64,000 bases of DNA from positions 1 to 64,000 of the forward strand of contig NZ_JBHRZT010000020.1 of the NCBI RefSeq assembly GCF_042649685.1. The letters run 5' to 3'. Made by a program: the position numbers and the translations under genes. The number at the start of each line of letters is the position of its first letter. Within the stretch, counting starts at the first letter, position 1. Source of the stretch: Bacillus_BA songklensis (GTDB lineage: Bacteria > Bacillota > Bacilli > Bacillales > Bacillaceae_H). Positions 7,551-16,323 of this stretch are shown in pieces. The notes under the pieces are model-generated. The model searched no databases. It was not told the DNA's origin and worked only from the letters and a program-made list of their open reading frames with translations.

Positions 7551-9212
7551 TTACACTTCCATAATGATTGGTAGAATCATTGGTTTTCGTTTTGTTTTTT
7601 CAAATAAAAATTGATTGAGAATTTCACGCATACTTGACTTTAAAGAAGACCATTCAATCATTTGCTCTTTCATGCATTTATCTAATATTTGTTTCACAAT
7701 GCCGGTAGCTTCTTCAAGCAATTGTTCCGATTCACGAACATATACAAATCCGCGGGAAAGGATTTCAGGACCAGCTGCAATTTGCTTACGCTGCTTATCA
7801 ATCGTCACCACGACAATTAAAATTCCATCCTGGGAAAGAAGGCGGCGATCTCTCAACACGATATTCCCTACGTCACCGATACCAAGACCATCAATTAATG
7901 TGTTGCCAGCCGGCACTTTCCCTCCTGTATGGACTTGGCCGTTCTTAAATTCTACTACGTCTCCTTTTTCCAGTACAAACACATGGGATGGAGCTATGCC
8001 TACCGATTCTGCCAATCTAGCATGTGCTGTTTGCATGCGATACTCCCCATGAACTGGAATAAAATACTTTGGTCGCATTAAATTGAGCATAAGTTTAAGC
8101 TCTTCTTGATGGCCATGATCGGAATGCTGCACGAGCTTTTTGCTGTATAGAACATTCGCCCCTGCACGGAAGATTAAATCAATCGTTTTTGAAAAAGAAG
8201 TTTCATTACCCGGAACAGGCGTTGCCGCTATTAATACCGTGTCCCCTTCTTCAATATTCACTAATTTATGCACTTGCTTAGCCATTCTCGCCAAAGCAGC
8301 AATCGGCTCTCCTTGACTTCCCGTCGTTAAAACAGCCACTTCGTGCTTCGGATATTTCTCGATATCCTGTGGGGAAATGAACATATCTTTTGTTTCCTCT
8401 ATATGGCCAAGCTCCATTGCAATTTCAATCACACGCCACATGTTTCGGCCAACGACCGCTATTTTACGTTCATGTTTTTTCGCTGCTTCAATTACTTGTT
8501 GAATGCGGTTTACATTGGAAGCATGGGTCGCAATAATCATTCGGCCTGTCGCATTATAAAAAGCATCTGAAATCTCTTGTCCCACAATGGCCTCTGAGCT
8601 TGAATGGCCGGGACGTTCTGCATTCGTACTATCAGATAACAAGTATAAAACACCTTTATTTCCAATCTCAGCCATCCTGCCGATATCTGCTTTATACGCT
8701 CCTACCGGTGTTTGATCGAATTTGAAATCTCCCGTATGTACAATGGCACCTTCCGACGTATGAATACATATTCCAATAGAGTCTGGAATACTGTGATTCG
8801 TTCGAAAGAAAGAAACATCCACTCCATCGAAACTTATAACCTCATCCGGATCAATGACACGCAGTAAATGATTTTTCGTGACCCTGTACTCGTCTAACCG
8901 CTCTTTTACCAATGCAATCGTCAATTTCGTTCCGTAAATAGGCACGTCCAATCTCTTAAGAATGAAAGGAAGTCCGCCGATATGATCTTCATGGCCATGG
9001 GTAAGAAAGATGGCTTTGACCCGCTCTTTACGCTCAATTAAATAGGTAATATCAGGAATGACAATATCAATACCGAGCATCTCATCTTCAGGAAACATCA
9101 ATCCCGCATCCACAAGAAAAATGTCACCGTCTACTTCAACCCCATACATGTTTTTTCCGACTTCCCCTACTCCACCTAGTGCATATACTTTAATATTTTC
9201 TGTCTTTTTCAT
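7551..9212 (-). CDS. rnjB: Ribonuclease J2-type protein (metallo-beta-lactamase/beta-CASP)
   Basis: This 553-residue RNase J carries the beta-lactamase/beta-CASP core and the conserved C-terminal PMILPIIMEV tail. RNase J1/J2 complexes perform 5'-3' exonucleolytic and endonucleolytic mRNA decay and rRNA 5' trimming. The position next to dapA and tepA, and segments such as GGVGEVGKNMYGVEVDGDIF, match J2 better than J1. Unusually for J2, the metal-binding motif HGHEDHIGG (His72, His74, Asp76, His77) and HTGDFKFD (His159, Asp162) are complete; in B. subtilis J2, as I recall it, these positions are degenerate. The third-site segment reads SDHGHQEE rather than the usual SGHGxQEE. It has its own sigma-A promoter (9267-9296), a GGAGGG site before the ATG, and a strong terminator. 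Confidence 0.9.
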   Translation of the reverse strand: MKKTENIKVYALGGVGEVGKNMYGVEVDGDIFLVDAGLMFPEDEMLGIDIVIPDITYLIERKERVKAIFLTHGHEDHIGGLPFILKRLDVPIYGTKLTIALVKERLDEYRVTKNHLLRVIDPDEVISFDGVDVSFFRTNHSIPDSIGICIHTSEGAIVHTGDFKFDQTPVGAYKADIGRMAEIGNKGVLYLLSDSTNAERPGHSSSEAIVGQEISDAFYNATGRMIIATHASNVNRIQQVIEAAKKHERKIAVVGRNMWRVIEIAMELGHIEETKDMFISPQDIEKYPKHEVAVLTTGSQGEPIAALARMAKQVHKLVNIEEGDTVLIAATPVPGNETSFSKTIDLIFRAGANVLYSKKLVQHSDHGHQEELKLMLNLMRPKYFIPVHGEYRMQTAHARLAESVGIAPSHVFVLEKGDVVEFKNGQVHTGGKVPAGNTLIDGLGIGDVGNIVLRDRRLLSQDGILIVVVTIDKQRKQIAAGPEILSRGFVYVRESEQLLEEATGIVKQILDKCMKEQMIEWSSLKSSMREILNQFLFEKTKRKPMILPIIMEV

Positions 9213-9266
9213 AATGAATACTTGCCCTCCTAGAATGACATAGCCCGCTCAAAGTCACTTGATATC

Positions 9267-9296
9267 ATTATAACTGATGAAATATTTAGAATACAA
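9267..9296 (-). promoter_or_regulatory. Sigma-A promoter of rnjB
   Basis: On the minus strand -35 TTGTAT (9291-9296) and -10 TATAAT (9267-9272) are 18 bp apart, about 55 bp upstream of the rnjB ATG. It directly follows the hairpin at 9297-9336, so rnjB is a separate unit from dapA. Confidence 0.7.
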
Positions 9297-9336
9297 GACA
9301 ATAATCCCCCGTTTTATAAAATGGGGGATTATTGTC
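9297..9336. terminator. 14-bp perfect hairpin upstream of rnjB
   Basis: GACAATAATCCCCC and GGGGGATTATTGTC pair perfectly, with a further 4-bp inner stem. On the plus strand TTTTC follows the stem; on the minus strand TTGTATTC follows, which is also the rnjB -35 region. It is the second hairpin after dapA and probably backs up the terminator at 9403-9459. Confidence 0.6.
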
Positions 9337-9402
9337 TTTTCAGACTTAATGGCCTGATGTATGATGGTAGTCGTTTCGCTATCATTATAAGAAAAGAATG
9401 TT

Positions 9403-9459
9403 TCTAAAAAGAAAGAAACCGTCAAAGAAGCGTATGACACCTGCTTCTTATGACGGTTC
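9403..9459 (-). terminator. Intrinsic terminator of the asd-dapG-dapA operon
   Basis: A 15-bp stem with a single bulge (AACCGTCA/TGACGGTT plus AAGAAGC/GCTTCTT) is followed on the minus strand by a T-rich tail ending in TTTTT. It lies 23 bases after the dapA stop. Confidence 0.75.
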
Positions 9460-9481
9460 CTTTTTAGAAGAACTACTTATT

Positions 9482-10354
9482 TTAAATGGATTGAAGAATA
9501 CCTGTTAATACCGTGCGCTCTTCCTCGGATAACGGAACAAGCGGAAGACGGACAGAGCCAACATCTAATCCTTTTAACTGTAAAGCTGTTTTAACAGGCG
9601 TTGGGCTAGGTGCCGCAAATAGTGCCTTCATGATCGGCAGCAGCTTTTGATGTGCCTTCGCGGCTTTTGCTAATTCGCCGTTTTCAAAATCTTTGATCAT
9701 CTCTTGCATTTCATTGCCGATGATATGAGAGGCCACCGATATAATTCCATTACCGCCAATCGCCAATACGGGCAATGTCAAAGCATCATCGCCGCTGTAT
9801 AACGCAAAATCCTCGTCTGTGTTAGCAATGATTTCAGTCATCGCATCAAGGTCACCGCTTGCTTCTTTAACGGCTACGACATTTGGGAGTTTAGATAGCT
9901 TTATAACCGTATCGGCAGCAATATTTGTGACAGCACGCCCCGGAACGTTATAAAGCATGACAGGCAGGGATGTGCTTTCGGCAATCGTTTTAAAGTGTTG
10001 ATAAAGTCCTTCCTGGTTTGGCTTATTATAGTATGGTGCCACCAGCATAATGGCATCCACACCGGTTTCTTCCGCTTTTTTTGTCAATTCGATGGAGGCA
10101 TATGTGTTATTGCTTCCCGTACCCGCAATAACAGGTACTCGTCCGTCTACTACCTCTACAACATGGCGAAATAAAGCTAATTTTTCTTCTGTTGATAAAG
10201 TAGGAGATTCACCGGTTGTTCCAGCAATCACCAATGAATCGGTGCCGTTTTCAATTAAATAATTGACAAGCTTGGTTGTTTTAGGAAAATCGATATTCCC
10301 TTTATGGTCAAAAGGCGTAACCATGGCGGTCGACACTTTCCCGAAGTTAATCAT
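9482..10354 (-). CDS. dapA: 4-hydroxy-tetrahydrodipicolinate synthase DapA
   Basis: DapA condenses pyruvate with aspartate semialdehyde in the cytosol, the first committed step to diaminopimelate, lysine and (through SpoVFA/B) spore dipicolinate. The 290-residue TIM-barrel protein shows VIAGTTGESPTLSTEEK near the N-terminus, the tyrosine segment MLYNVPGRA (about 130-138) and the Schiff-base lysine in VVAVKEASGD (about Lys163). Length is normal. It follows dapG after 15 bases and ends the asd-dapG-dapA operon. The spoVF pair upstream uses the same pathway intermediate. Confidence 0.97.
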   Translation of the reverse strand: MINFGKVSTAMVTPFDHKGNIDFPKTTKLVNYLIENGTDSLVIAGTTGESPTLSTEEKLALFRHVVEVVDGRVPVIAGTGSNNTYASIELTKKAEETGVDAIMLVAPYYNKPNQEGLYQHFKTIAESTSLPVMLYNVPGRAVTNIAADTVIKLSKLPNVVAVKEASGDLDAMTEIIANTDEDFALYSGDDALTLPVLAIGGNGIISVASHIIGNEMQEMIKDFENGELAKAAKAHQKLLPIMKALFAAPSPTPVKTALQLKGLDVGSVRLPLVPLSEEERTVLTGILQSI

Positions 10355-10369
10355 ATTTCCACTCCCTCA

Positions 10370-11599
10370 TTATTCGTTTCCTGCCTTTGAGAGTTCAAAA
10401 GCAGCGTGAAGGGCATTTACTGCTTCTTTTAAGTCGTCTTCTTTTACCAATACCCAAATCGTTGTATGGCTGTCCGCAGATTGTAAAATTTGAATGCCTC
10501 GTTCTGATAAAGCACCTACAATTTTAGCTGCTACTCCGGGCATTCCGGTCATCCCTGCACCCACGGTCGATACTTTCGCACAATGTCTCGTGACAACAGG
10601 TTCATAACCAAGTTCTCTTAAAACACCAATTGCCCTATCCGTAACGTCATTGGTAACAGTATACACAACGCCTTTCGGCGAAATGTTGATAAAATCTACA
10701 CTGATTTGTTCATTTGCCATTGCTTTAAACACTTCTGCCTGCAAGTCATAGTGACCTTCTTTGGCAAACACTTTAATTTGGGTCACGCCTAATACATGAG
10801 CGATACCTGTGACCAGTCGTTCTTGAACATCGCTTCCCCTTTGTCTGGCGTTTGCCTGGGATGTCACTAGTGTCCCTTCAGACTCCGAATAAGTAGAGCG
10901 TACACGAATCGGCACTTTCGCCTGCATCGCAATCTCTACTGCACGCGGATGAATCACTTTGGCTCCTTGATAAGCCATGTTACAGATTTCATTATAGGTG
11001 ACGACGGAAAGAGGCCTTGCATCTTCCACAATGCGCGGATCCGCCGTCATCACTCCTTCTACATCTGTAAAAATATCAATAAACTCTGCATTCAAGGCTG
11101 CACCAAGCGCTGAAGCAGATGTATCGCTGCCTCCTCGTCCTAGCGTTGTCATATCCCCATTTTCAGTTGCTCCCTGAAAACCGGCGACGACCACAACATC
11201 ATGGTATTCTAATTCTTCCAATAAACGGCCGCACTTCATCTCAATGATTTTAGCATTGTTGAAATCGCTGTTTGTCAAAAAGCCAGCCTGTGCACCGTTT
11301 AAAGCTGCTGCTTTAACCCCGCGACCATTTAGAAGGTTTGTAAACACAACTGAAGAGATTAATTCTCCACACGACATTAACATATCGAGTTCTCGTTTAC
11401 TTAACAACGCTTGATTTCCGCCTACAAGCGAAAGGAGTGTATCCGTTGCATACGGCTCGCCTTTTCTTCCCATGGCTGATACAACTACGACTACTTTATA
11501 TCCTTCACTTAGCGCTCTTCGGATGTGCTTATAAGCTAAATCACGTCCTTTTTCGTCGCGAACTGATGTACCACCAAATTTCTGAACGATGATTTTCAT
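10370..11599 (-). CDS. dapG: Aspartokinase I (diaminopimelate-sensitive type) DapG
   Basis: DapG phosphorylates aspartate, the entry step of the aspartate family pathway. The 409-residue chain has the kinase signature KFGGTSV at residues 7-13, the substrate-binding TTLGRGGSDTSA segment near 150, and two C-terminal ACT regulatory domains (about 265-400), as in the class that needs no internal second start. Placement between asd and dapA matches the B. subtilis dapG isozyme, which is feedback-inhibited by meso-diaminopimelate; inhibition here is inferred from that. The ATG follows GAGGTG. It is 36 bp downstream of asd. Confidence 0.95.
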   Translation of the reverse strand: MKIIVQKFGGTSVRDEKGRDLAYKHIRRALSEGYKVVVVVSAMGRKGEPYATDTLLSLVGGNQALLSKRELDMLMSCGELISSVVFTNLLNGRGVKAAALNGAQAGFLTNSDFNNAKIIEMKCGRLLEELEYHDVVVVAGFQGATENGDMTTLGRGGSDTSASALGAALNAEFIDIFTDVEGVMTADPRIVEDARPLSVVTYNEICNMAYQGAKVIHPRAVEIAMQAKVPIRVRSTYSESEGTLVTSQANARQRGSDVQERLVTGIAHVLGVTQIKVFAKEGHYDLQAEVFKAMANEQISVDFINISPKGVVYTVTNDVTDRAIGVLRELGYEPVVTRHCAKVSTVGAGMTGMPGVAAKIVGALSERGIQILQSADSHTTIWVLVKEDDLKEAVNALHAAFELSKAGNE

Positions 11600-11635
11600 A
11601 CTTGCTTACACCTCGTTAGCCCGCTTCATGTTTTA

Positions 11636-12682
11636 TTATACAAGTCCGAGCTTAATTAATGATTCGGCAATCTGTACAGAGTTCCATGCAGCGCCTTTTA
11701 ATAAGTTATCAGAAACAACCCACATATGAAAGCCATTATCTTTATTTAGGTCTTTTCGGATACGTCCAACAAATACTTCCCGTTTTCCTACACAGTCAGC
11801 AGGCATTGGATATACTTGGTTTGCCGGATCGTCTTGTAATACGATACCCGGCGCGTGGGCAAGCAATTGTTTTACTTGTTCTACCGTTACACCATCTTGC
11901 TCTAATTCGATATACACAGACTCGGAGTGGCCCGTCACAACCGGTAAGCGCACGCATGTCGCTGCCACTTCAAGTTCAGGCATATGCATGATTTTTTTCG
12001 TTTCATTAATCATTTTCATTTCTTCAAACGTAAAACCGTTATCTTGGAACTTATCAATTTGAGGGATGGCGTTAAAAGCAATTTGATAATGCTTTTCTTC
12101 ACTCTTCACAGGTAATACTTCCGGAGTAAACGGTTCATCGTTTAAAATTGCTTTTGACTGTTCTTTTAATTCTTCGATTGCTACAGCACCTGCACCTGAT
12201 ACCGCCTGATAAGTGGAAACAATAACTCGTTGTAACCCAAACTCTTGACGAAGCGGTTCTAAGGCCGCTACCATTTGAATGGTTGAGCAGTTCGGATTGG
12301 CAATAATGCCGTTATGCTCTTTAATGTCCCCTTCGTTTACTTCGGGCACAACAAGCGGTGTATTTTCATCCATACGGAATGCACTTGTATTATCTACTAC
12401 AATCGCTCCACGTTTAACGGCTTCCGGCGCTAATTCTTTCGAAATACTGCCGCCTGCGCTAAATAATGCAATATTGACTCCTTCAAAGCTCTCTGGCTTC
12501 GCTTCTTGAACTGTTACTTCTTCCCCTTTAAATAAGACTTTCTTTCCTGCTGAACGCGCTGACGATAACAGCGTTAGTTTACCAATAGGAAAATCTCTTT
12601 CTTCTAATGTTGCAATCATTTGCTGCCCAACCGCACCTGTTGCTCCTACTACAGCTACATGTAACCCGGATTGTTTTGTCAT
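11636..12682 (-). CDS. asd: Aspartate-semialdehyde dehydrogenase Asd
   Basis: Asd reduces aspartyl phosphate to aspartate semialdehyde with NADPH, providing the DapA substrate. Evidence: dinucleotide-binding AVVGATGAVGQQM at the N-terminus, catalytic cysteine in NPNCSTIQM (about Cys132), and the C-terminal RIRKDLNKDNGFHMWVVSDN block. I start at the ATG at 12682 (MTKQSGLHVAVVG, 348 residues), which has GGAGG 8 nt upstream; a TTG-initiated five-residue extension would overlap that site. First gene of the asd-dapG-dapA operon. A TATGATAAAAT sequence on the minus strand about 85 bp upstream may be the -10 region, but its -35 is poor. Confidence 0.96.
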   Translation of the reverse strand: MTKQSGLHVAVVGATGAVGQQMIATLEERDFPIGKLTLLSSARSAGKKVLFKGEEVTVQEAKPESFEGVNIALFSAGGSISKELAPEAVKRGAIVVDNTSAFRMDENTPLVVPEVNEGDIKEHNGIIANPNCSTIQMVAALEPLRQEFGLQRVIVSTYQAVSGAGAVAIEELKEQSKAILNDEPFTPEVLPVKSEEKHYQIAFNAIPQIDKFQDNGFTFEEMKMINETKKIMHMPELEVAATCVRLPVVTGHSESVYIELEQDGVTVEQVKQLLAHAPGIVLQDDPANQVYPMPADCVGKREVFVGRIRKDLNKDNGFHMWVVSDNLLKGAAWNSVQIAESLIKLGLV

Positions 12683-12824
12683 ATCATTCGCCTCCAACTG
12701 TTTTCATTCAACAGCAACTAGATTTATTATCATTTAATTTTAAAAATAATATGGACTATTTTATCATACTATTGCGTTAAAAAAGATGTGATTTTATAAA
12801 TTTCTCTTCTTTAACGCATGGGAA

Positions 12825-12859
12825 GCCTCCCACATTACAATCATTGTAACACAGGAGGC
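12825..12859 (-). terminator. Hairpin after spoVFB, probable terminator
   Basis: GCCTCC/GGAGGC arms enclose a second inverted repeat, TTACAAT/ATTGTAA. There is no clear U-tract on the minus strand, so termination may be leaky into asd. Confidence 0.45.
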
Positions 12860-12897
12860 GTGTATAATCTTACTATATACTATTCTAACAATATGAT

Positions 12898-13500
12898 TTA
12901 GCTTTCGCTATCGCGAAATTTTTCAATAATCACCGGTTGAAGTTGTTTACCTTCAAGTGCAGCTATCACTGTATCGGTTAATAAGCTCATACGTGCCACC
13001 ATTGAGTTTGGCTTTTGTTCAGGGGCATCTTGGCCGAATGGGATGAAATAAATATTTTTGGCGGCCATTAAACGCATAATGTTTACCCCATTTAAACCAA
13101 GGGCGTCATTTGTCGATATCCCTAATACAACGGGCTTATGATTTCTCATGGTAGCTTTTGCCGCCATCAATACCGGTGATTCATTCATCGCGTTCGCAAG
13201 CTTACTCAATGAATTTCCTGTCATTGGTGCGATAACCATGCAGTCTACTGGAATTTTCGGTCCCATCGGTTCAGCTTTAACGATGGTATCGATTACTTTG
13301 TTTCCTGTAATTTCTTCCACTTTTTTAATCCAGTCTTCACCGTTGCCGAAACGTGTATCAGTCGTTTGGACTGTGTAGGAAACGACCGGTACCACTTCGG
13401 CCCCCAAATTAACGAGTTTTTCGAGTTCTGGCATTACCTCCTCGTACGTACAATGAGATCCCGTTAACCCGAATCCAATACGCTTTCCTTTTAACATCAT
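12898..13500 (-). CDS. spoVFB: Dipicolinate synthase subunit B SpoVFB
   Basis: This is the small flavoprotein-like subunit of dipicolinate synthase, which oxidises the DapA product to dipicolinic acid in the mother cell for spore core mineralisation. The 200-residue chain begins MMLKGKRIGFGLTGSHCTYE and contains the flavoprotein-family stretch IAPMTGNSLSKLANAMNESPVLMAAKA. Two adjacent ATG codons (13500 and 13497) can start it; both follow AGGGGAA, and they overlap the spoVFA stop (ATGATG). The coupling fits a fixed subunit ratio with SpoVFA. Confidence 0.95.
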   Translation of the reverse strand: MMLKGKRIGFGLTGSHCTYEEVMPELEKLVNLGAEVVPVVSYTVQTTDTRFGNGEDWIKKVEEITGNKVIDTIVKAEPMGPKIPVDCMVIAPMTGNSLSKLANAMNESPVLMAAKATMRNHKPVVLGISTNDALGLNGVNIMRLMAAKNIYFIPFGQDAPEQKPNSMVARMSLLTDTVIAALEGKQLQPVIIEKFRDSES

Positions 13501-14399
13501 GGCTGATTCCCCTTTCTTTTATCTAAATCCTCAGATAATAATTCACAGAGAACATTTGCCACAATTTGGCCGGCTGTCTTTGGTGCTACAATACCAGGTA
13601 AGCTTGGAGCAAGCATTGCTTTGATTCCTCGCTTTTCAGCATAACGAAAATCGGTTCCTCCCGGTTTGGAAGCTAAATCAATAATGAGGGAATGGGAAGG
13701 CATCTTGGAAATGACATTGGCTGTCAGTACTTGATAAGGGATTGTGTTAATACAAATATCAATGTTTGAAATTTCATTCGCTAACCGGTCCAAATGAAAA
13801 GGAGTTAAGGCCATCTCTGTAATCCGAGCAAGGTGCTGAGATTTTCTCGCTCCAACTTTTACGTTGGCTCCAAGAGCTGCAAAAGTGCGGGCTACACTCA
13901 TTCCAACTCTTCCCAAACCCAATACTGCAACATTTGAGCCGTGAATGGTAAAATCGGTATGTTGAATAGCTAGCATAATAGTTCCTTCAACCGTTGGAAT
14001 TGAATTGTAGATGGCAACATCATCTCGCTCAAATAATTGAATGAGTTTACGGTTTGTATTTTGAACAAGCATATTTAAATAGTCATTGCTGATGCCAGAA
14101 TAAACAGTGCAGTATTCAGGTGTTGAGCCTAACATCTCTTCTTTTAAGTACACTTTTTCATTAGAAAAAATGGTATCGATTTGACCCTCATGGTTTACGC
14201 CGCGCACAGGCAGAATGATGGCATCGATTTGAGAGAAATCTACTTCATGGATTTGATATTTAGTCGCTCCAGCAAAACCGTGATCAAGTTGGTCAAAACC
14301 GACAAGAGAAATTTTGGCGTCCAATTCTATCAATTTTCGAATTACTTCTAGCTGTCTGGCATCACCGCCGATTACTGCGATGTGCATATCCGTCAACAT
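13497..14399 (-). CDS. spoVFA: Dipicolinate synthase subunit A SpoVFA
   Basis: This is the NAD(P)-dependent subunit of dipicolinate synthase. It has a Rossmann-type N-terminus (MHIAVIGGDARQLEVIRKL) and a second nucleotide-binding segment VAVLGLGRVGMSVARTFAALGA typical of the D-isomer dehydrogenase fold; conserved SLPGIVAPKTAGQIVANV lies near the end. I start at the ATG at 14399 (MLTDMHIAVIGG, 300 residues) because AAGGTGG lies 8 nt upstream; a GTG four codons earlier falls inside that site. First gene of the spoVFA-spoVFB operon, preceded by a sigma-K-like promoter (14469-14497). Confidence 0.95.
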   Translation of the reverse strand: MLTDMHIAVIGGDARQLEVIRKLIELDAKISLVGFDQLDHGFAGATKYQIHEVDFSQIDAIILPVRGVNHEGQIDTIFSNEKVYLKEEMLGSTPEYCTVYSGISNDYLNMLVQNTNRKLIQLFERDDVAIYNSIPTVEGTIMLAIQHTDFTIHGSNVAVLGLGRVGMSVARTFAALGANVKVGARKSQHLARITEMALTPFHLDRLANEISNIDICINTIPYQVLTANVISKMPSHSLIIDLASKPGGTDFRYAEKRGIKAMLAPSLPGIVAPKTAGQIVANVLCELLSEDLDKRKGNQP

Positions 14400-14468
14400 C
14401 TTGTTATCCACCTTCTTTTATGATATATGTGAATGTTCACAAGTGCCCAATAGCCTCTGCTACTTCCA

Positions 14469-14497
14469 CATTGTATGTGTAAACAAAAGAATCGGTG
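14469..14497 (-). promoter_or_regulatory. Sigma-K-like promoter of spoVFA-spoVFB
   Basis: On the minus strand a -35 AC (within CAC) is followed after 17 bp by CATACAATG, close to the sigma-K -10 consensus CATAnnnTA (one mismatch). It lies 70 bp upstream of the spoVFA start. Late mother-cell control of spoVF by sigma-K is established in B. subtilis; the site here is inferred. Confidence 0.5.
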
Positions 14498-14525
14498 AAA
14501 CGTTGACTAGCCATTATTGAAAATT

Positions 14526-14579
14526 AAAAAAGGGATACAGCCCAACCATGGAAAAGCATGTGATTGGGCTGTATCCCTT
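14526..14579 (-). terminator. Intrinsic terminator of ymxH
   Basis: A 16-bp perfect stem (14530-14545 with 14564-14579) is followed on the minus strand by TTTTTT. It separates the ymxH unit from the spoVF operon. Confidence 0.85.
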
Positions 14580-14663
14580 AAAATATACCATCATGTCATA
14601 TACACTCTGTCAATCCAACTTAAATATTTTGCATGATTCATTCCGCTTGGACCCATATTCCCG

Positions 14664-14912
14664 CTACTCTGCCATATAATCCTCAATGTCAATGATAATC
14701 ATATCAGAGCCAATTTTCTTGATATGGCTCCACGGGACACGAATCTCGTTTCCTTGCCGCTTGAATCCAAACCATTTGACGGACGGAATAATAAGAGCAT
14801 TAATTTGGCCCGTTTGCTCATTAATTTCCAGGTCTGTCTGCCCGAGCACACCGAGCCGTTCCGCTTTTTTCACATCGACGATTTCTTTTCCACTCAATTC
14901 GCTTAAGCGCAT
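14664..14912 (-). CDS. ymxH: YlmC/YmxH-family PRC-barrel sporulation protein
   Basis: This 82-residue protein is a single PRC-barrel-like domain (LSGKEIVDVKKAERLGVLGQTDLEIN, then IPWS-type VPWSHIKKIGSDMIIID). Members of the YlmC/YmxH family are annotated as sporulation-associated, but their molecular role is not known. The gene lies between mlpA and spoVFA, as in B. subtilis. The ATG follows AAAGGGGTG. It has no signal peptide or membrane segment. Confidence 0.85.
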   Translation of the reverse strand: MRLSELSGKEIVDVKKAERLGVLGQTDLEINEQTGQINALIIPSVKWFGFKRQGNEIRVPWSHIKKIGSDMIIIDIEDYMAE

Positions 14913-14981
14913 ATTTACACACCCCTTTTGTTCTTTTATTAACTATTTTATAAAAGAGGCTAACATTTTAAGACACCTTAA

Positions 14982-15028
14982 TTTCATTTCAAGGGGCTCT
15001 TTTGAAAAAAGAGCCCCTTGAAATGAAA
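14982..15028 (-). terminator. 22-bp perfect hairpin between mlpA and ymxH
   Basis: Two 22-base arms (14982-15003 and 15007-15028; inner core AAGGGGCTCTTTT) pair perfectly around gaa. It lies in tandem behind the hairpin at 15029-15055. Its great stability and position suggest a terminator or RNase barrier, though no pure U-tract follows. Confidence 0.65.
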
Positions 15029-15055
15029 CAGGTACTGTCAGCATTGCAGTACCTG
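15029..15055 (-). terminator. First hairpin after mlpA
   Basis: CAGGTACTG pairs with CAGTACCTG (9 bp). On the minus strand the stem is followed by TTTCATTTC, a poor U-tract. It starts 12 bases after the mlpA stop. Confidence 0.55.
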
Positions 15056-15067
15056 TTCATTAGCTCA

Positions 15068-16312
15068 TCATTTTGTTTGAAGTCCTTTTGGCATTTCCCC
15101 GCTCGGACTGATCAACGAGAGCGCAAACGTATCTGTAAAAATATCTCTTGCCAGCTTATCTACACTTTCTTTTGTGACATTGTTTACAAGATCAATAATC
15201 TCATCCAATGAACGATGCTGCCTCAGAAGAAGTTCATTTTTTCCGTTCCGGCTCATACGGCTGTTGGTGCTTTCCAGGCTAAGCATGAGGTTTCCTTTTA
15301 ATTGCTCCTTGCTGTTATGCAGCTCTTTTTCTGTAATTCCCTGATCTTTTAACTGGTAGAGTGTCTCTTGAACCGTGTCATACAACATATCGAGTTGATT
15401 GCTTCCCGTCCCCCCATAAATCGTTACCATTCCGGTATCACGATATGCAGAGTGATAGGAGAACACGGAATAAGCTAGGCCGCGTTGTTCACGAACATCT
15501 TGGAACAAACGGCTGCTCATGCTACCGCCTAAAATATTATTAAGGACAATTAAGCTGTATACATCATCGGCGCCAATTTTTAGTCCTTTGAATCCAAGGC
15601 ATAAATGAGCCTGCTCTGTTTCTTTTTTACGCGCGAGCTTATTCGGATGAAATTCCGGGGTCACAAATGTTTTAGGCTCATGACCGGTTTCATAAGAACC
15701 GAAATATTGTTCCGCTTTTTTAATGAAGCTCTCTTCCACATTTCCAGCTATTGAGATGACAACATTTTCCGGTATGTATGTTTCATTCATATATTGGCGA
15801 AGCGTATCTCCGGTAAACGTGTCTAATGTTTTCTCCGTCCCTAAAATCGGATAACCAAGCGGATGAGACTCATAAGCAGCCTTACTTAACAAGTCATGGA
15901 CAATATCATCCGGCGTATCTTCATACATTTTGATTTCCTCATAGACAACATTTTTCTCACGCTTCAGCTCTTCTTCGTCAAAAACGGAGTTGAAAAACAT
16001 GTCTGCCAGCACGTCAAGTGCGTGATCGGCATGCTCATCTAGTACTTTGGCATAATAACATGTATACTCCTTAGACGTAAACGCATTCACTTGACCTCCA
16101 ATTCGGTCAAAGCTTTCCGCAATTTCACGTGCTGAACGCGTTTTCGTTCCCTTAAAAAACATATGCTCCAAAAAGTGGGAAACTCCATTGAGTTCAGGCG
16201 TTTCATTGCGGGATCCCGTTCCGATCCAAATTCCAATTGCGACTGAGCGAACAGTTGGGATATTTTCTAATACGATTCTTACACCATTTTGACAAGTATA
16301 TCGTTTTATCAA
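15068..16312 (-). CDS. mlpA: M16 zinc peptidase MlpA (YmxG)
   Basis: This is a processing-peptidase-like M16 metalloprotease. The inverted zinc motif HFLEH occupies residues 46-50, with the downstream glutamate expected in the helix around residues 118-128 (KREKNVVYEEIKMYED). The second M16 domain includes the RGLAYSVFSYHSAY segment near 290. 414 residues is normal for the single-chain family. The start is TTG at 16312, seven nt after a GGAGG box, with no better ATG nearby. It follows ylxY after 11 bases and is probably cotranscribed with it. Natural substrates are unknown; in B. subtilis it has been linked to extracellular protease levels. Confidence 0.92.
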   Translation of the reverse strand: MIKRYTCQNGVRIVLENIPTVRSVAIGIWIGTGSRNETPELNGVSHFLEHMFFKGTKTRSAREIAESFDRIGGQVNAFTSKEYTCYYAKVLDEHADHALDVLADMFFNSVFDEEELKREKNVVYEEIKMYEDTPDDIVHDLLSKAAYESHPLGYPILGTEKTLDTFTGDTLRQYMNETYIPENVVISIAGNVEESFIKKAEQYFGSYETGHEPKTFVTPEFHPNKLARKKETEQAHLCLGFKGLKIGADDVYSLIVLNNILGGSMSSRLFQDVREQRGLAYSVFSYHSAYRDTGMVTIYGGTGSNQLDMLYDTVQETLYQLKDQGITEKELHNSKEQLKGNLMLSLESTNSRMSRNGKNELLLRQHRSLDEIIDLVNNVTKESVDKLARDIFTDTFALSLISPSGEMPKGLQTK

Positions 16313-16323
16313 GCTAGTGCCTC

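Noticed and set aside
9255..9440. 61-codon minus-strand frame between dapA and rnjB
   Set aside because: It runs through the dapA terminator and the 9297-9336 hairpin, has no ribosome-binding site and resembles no family.
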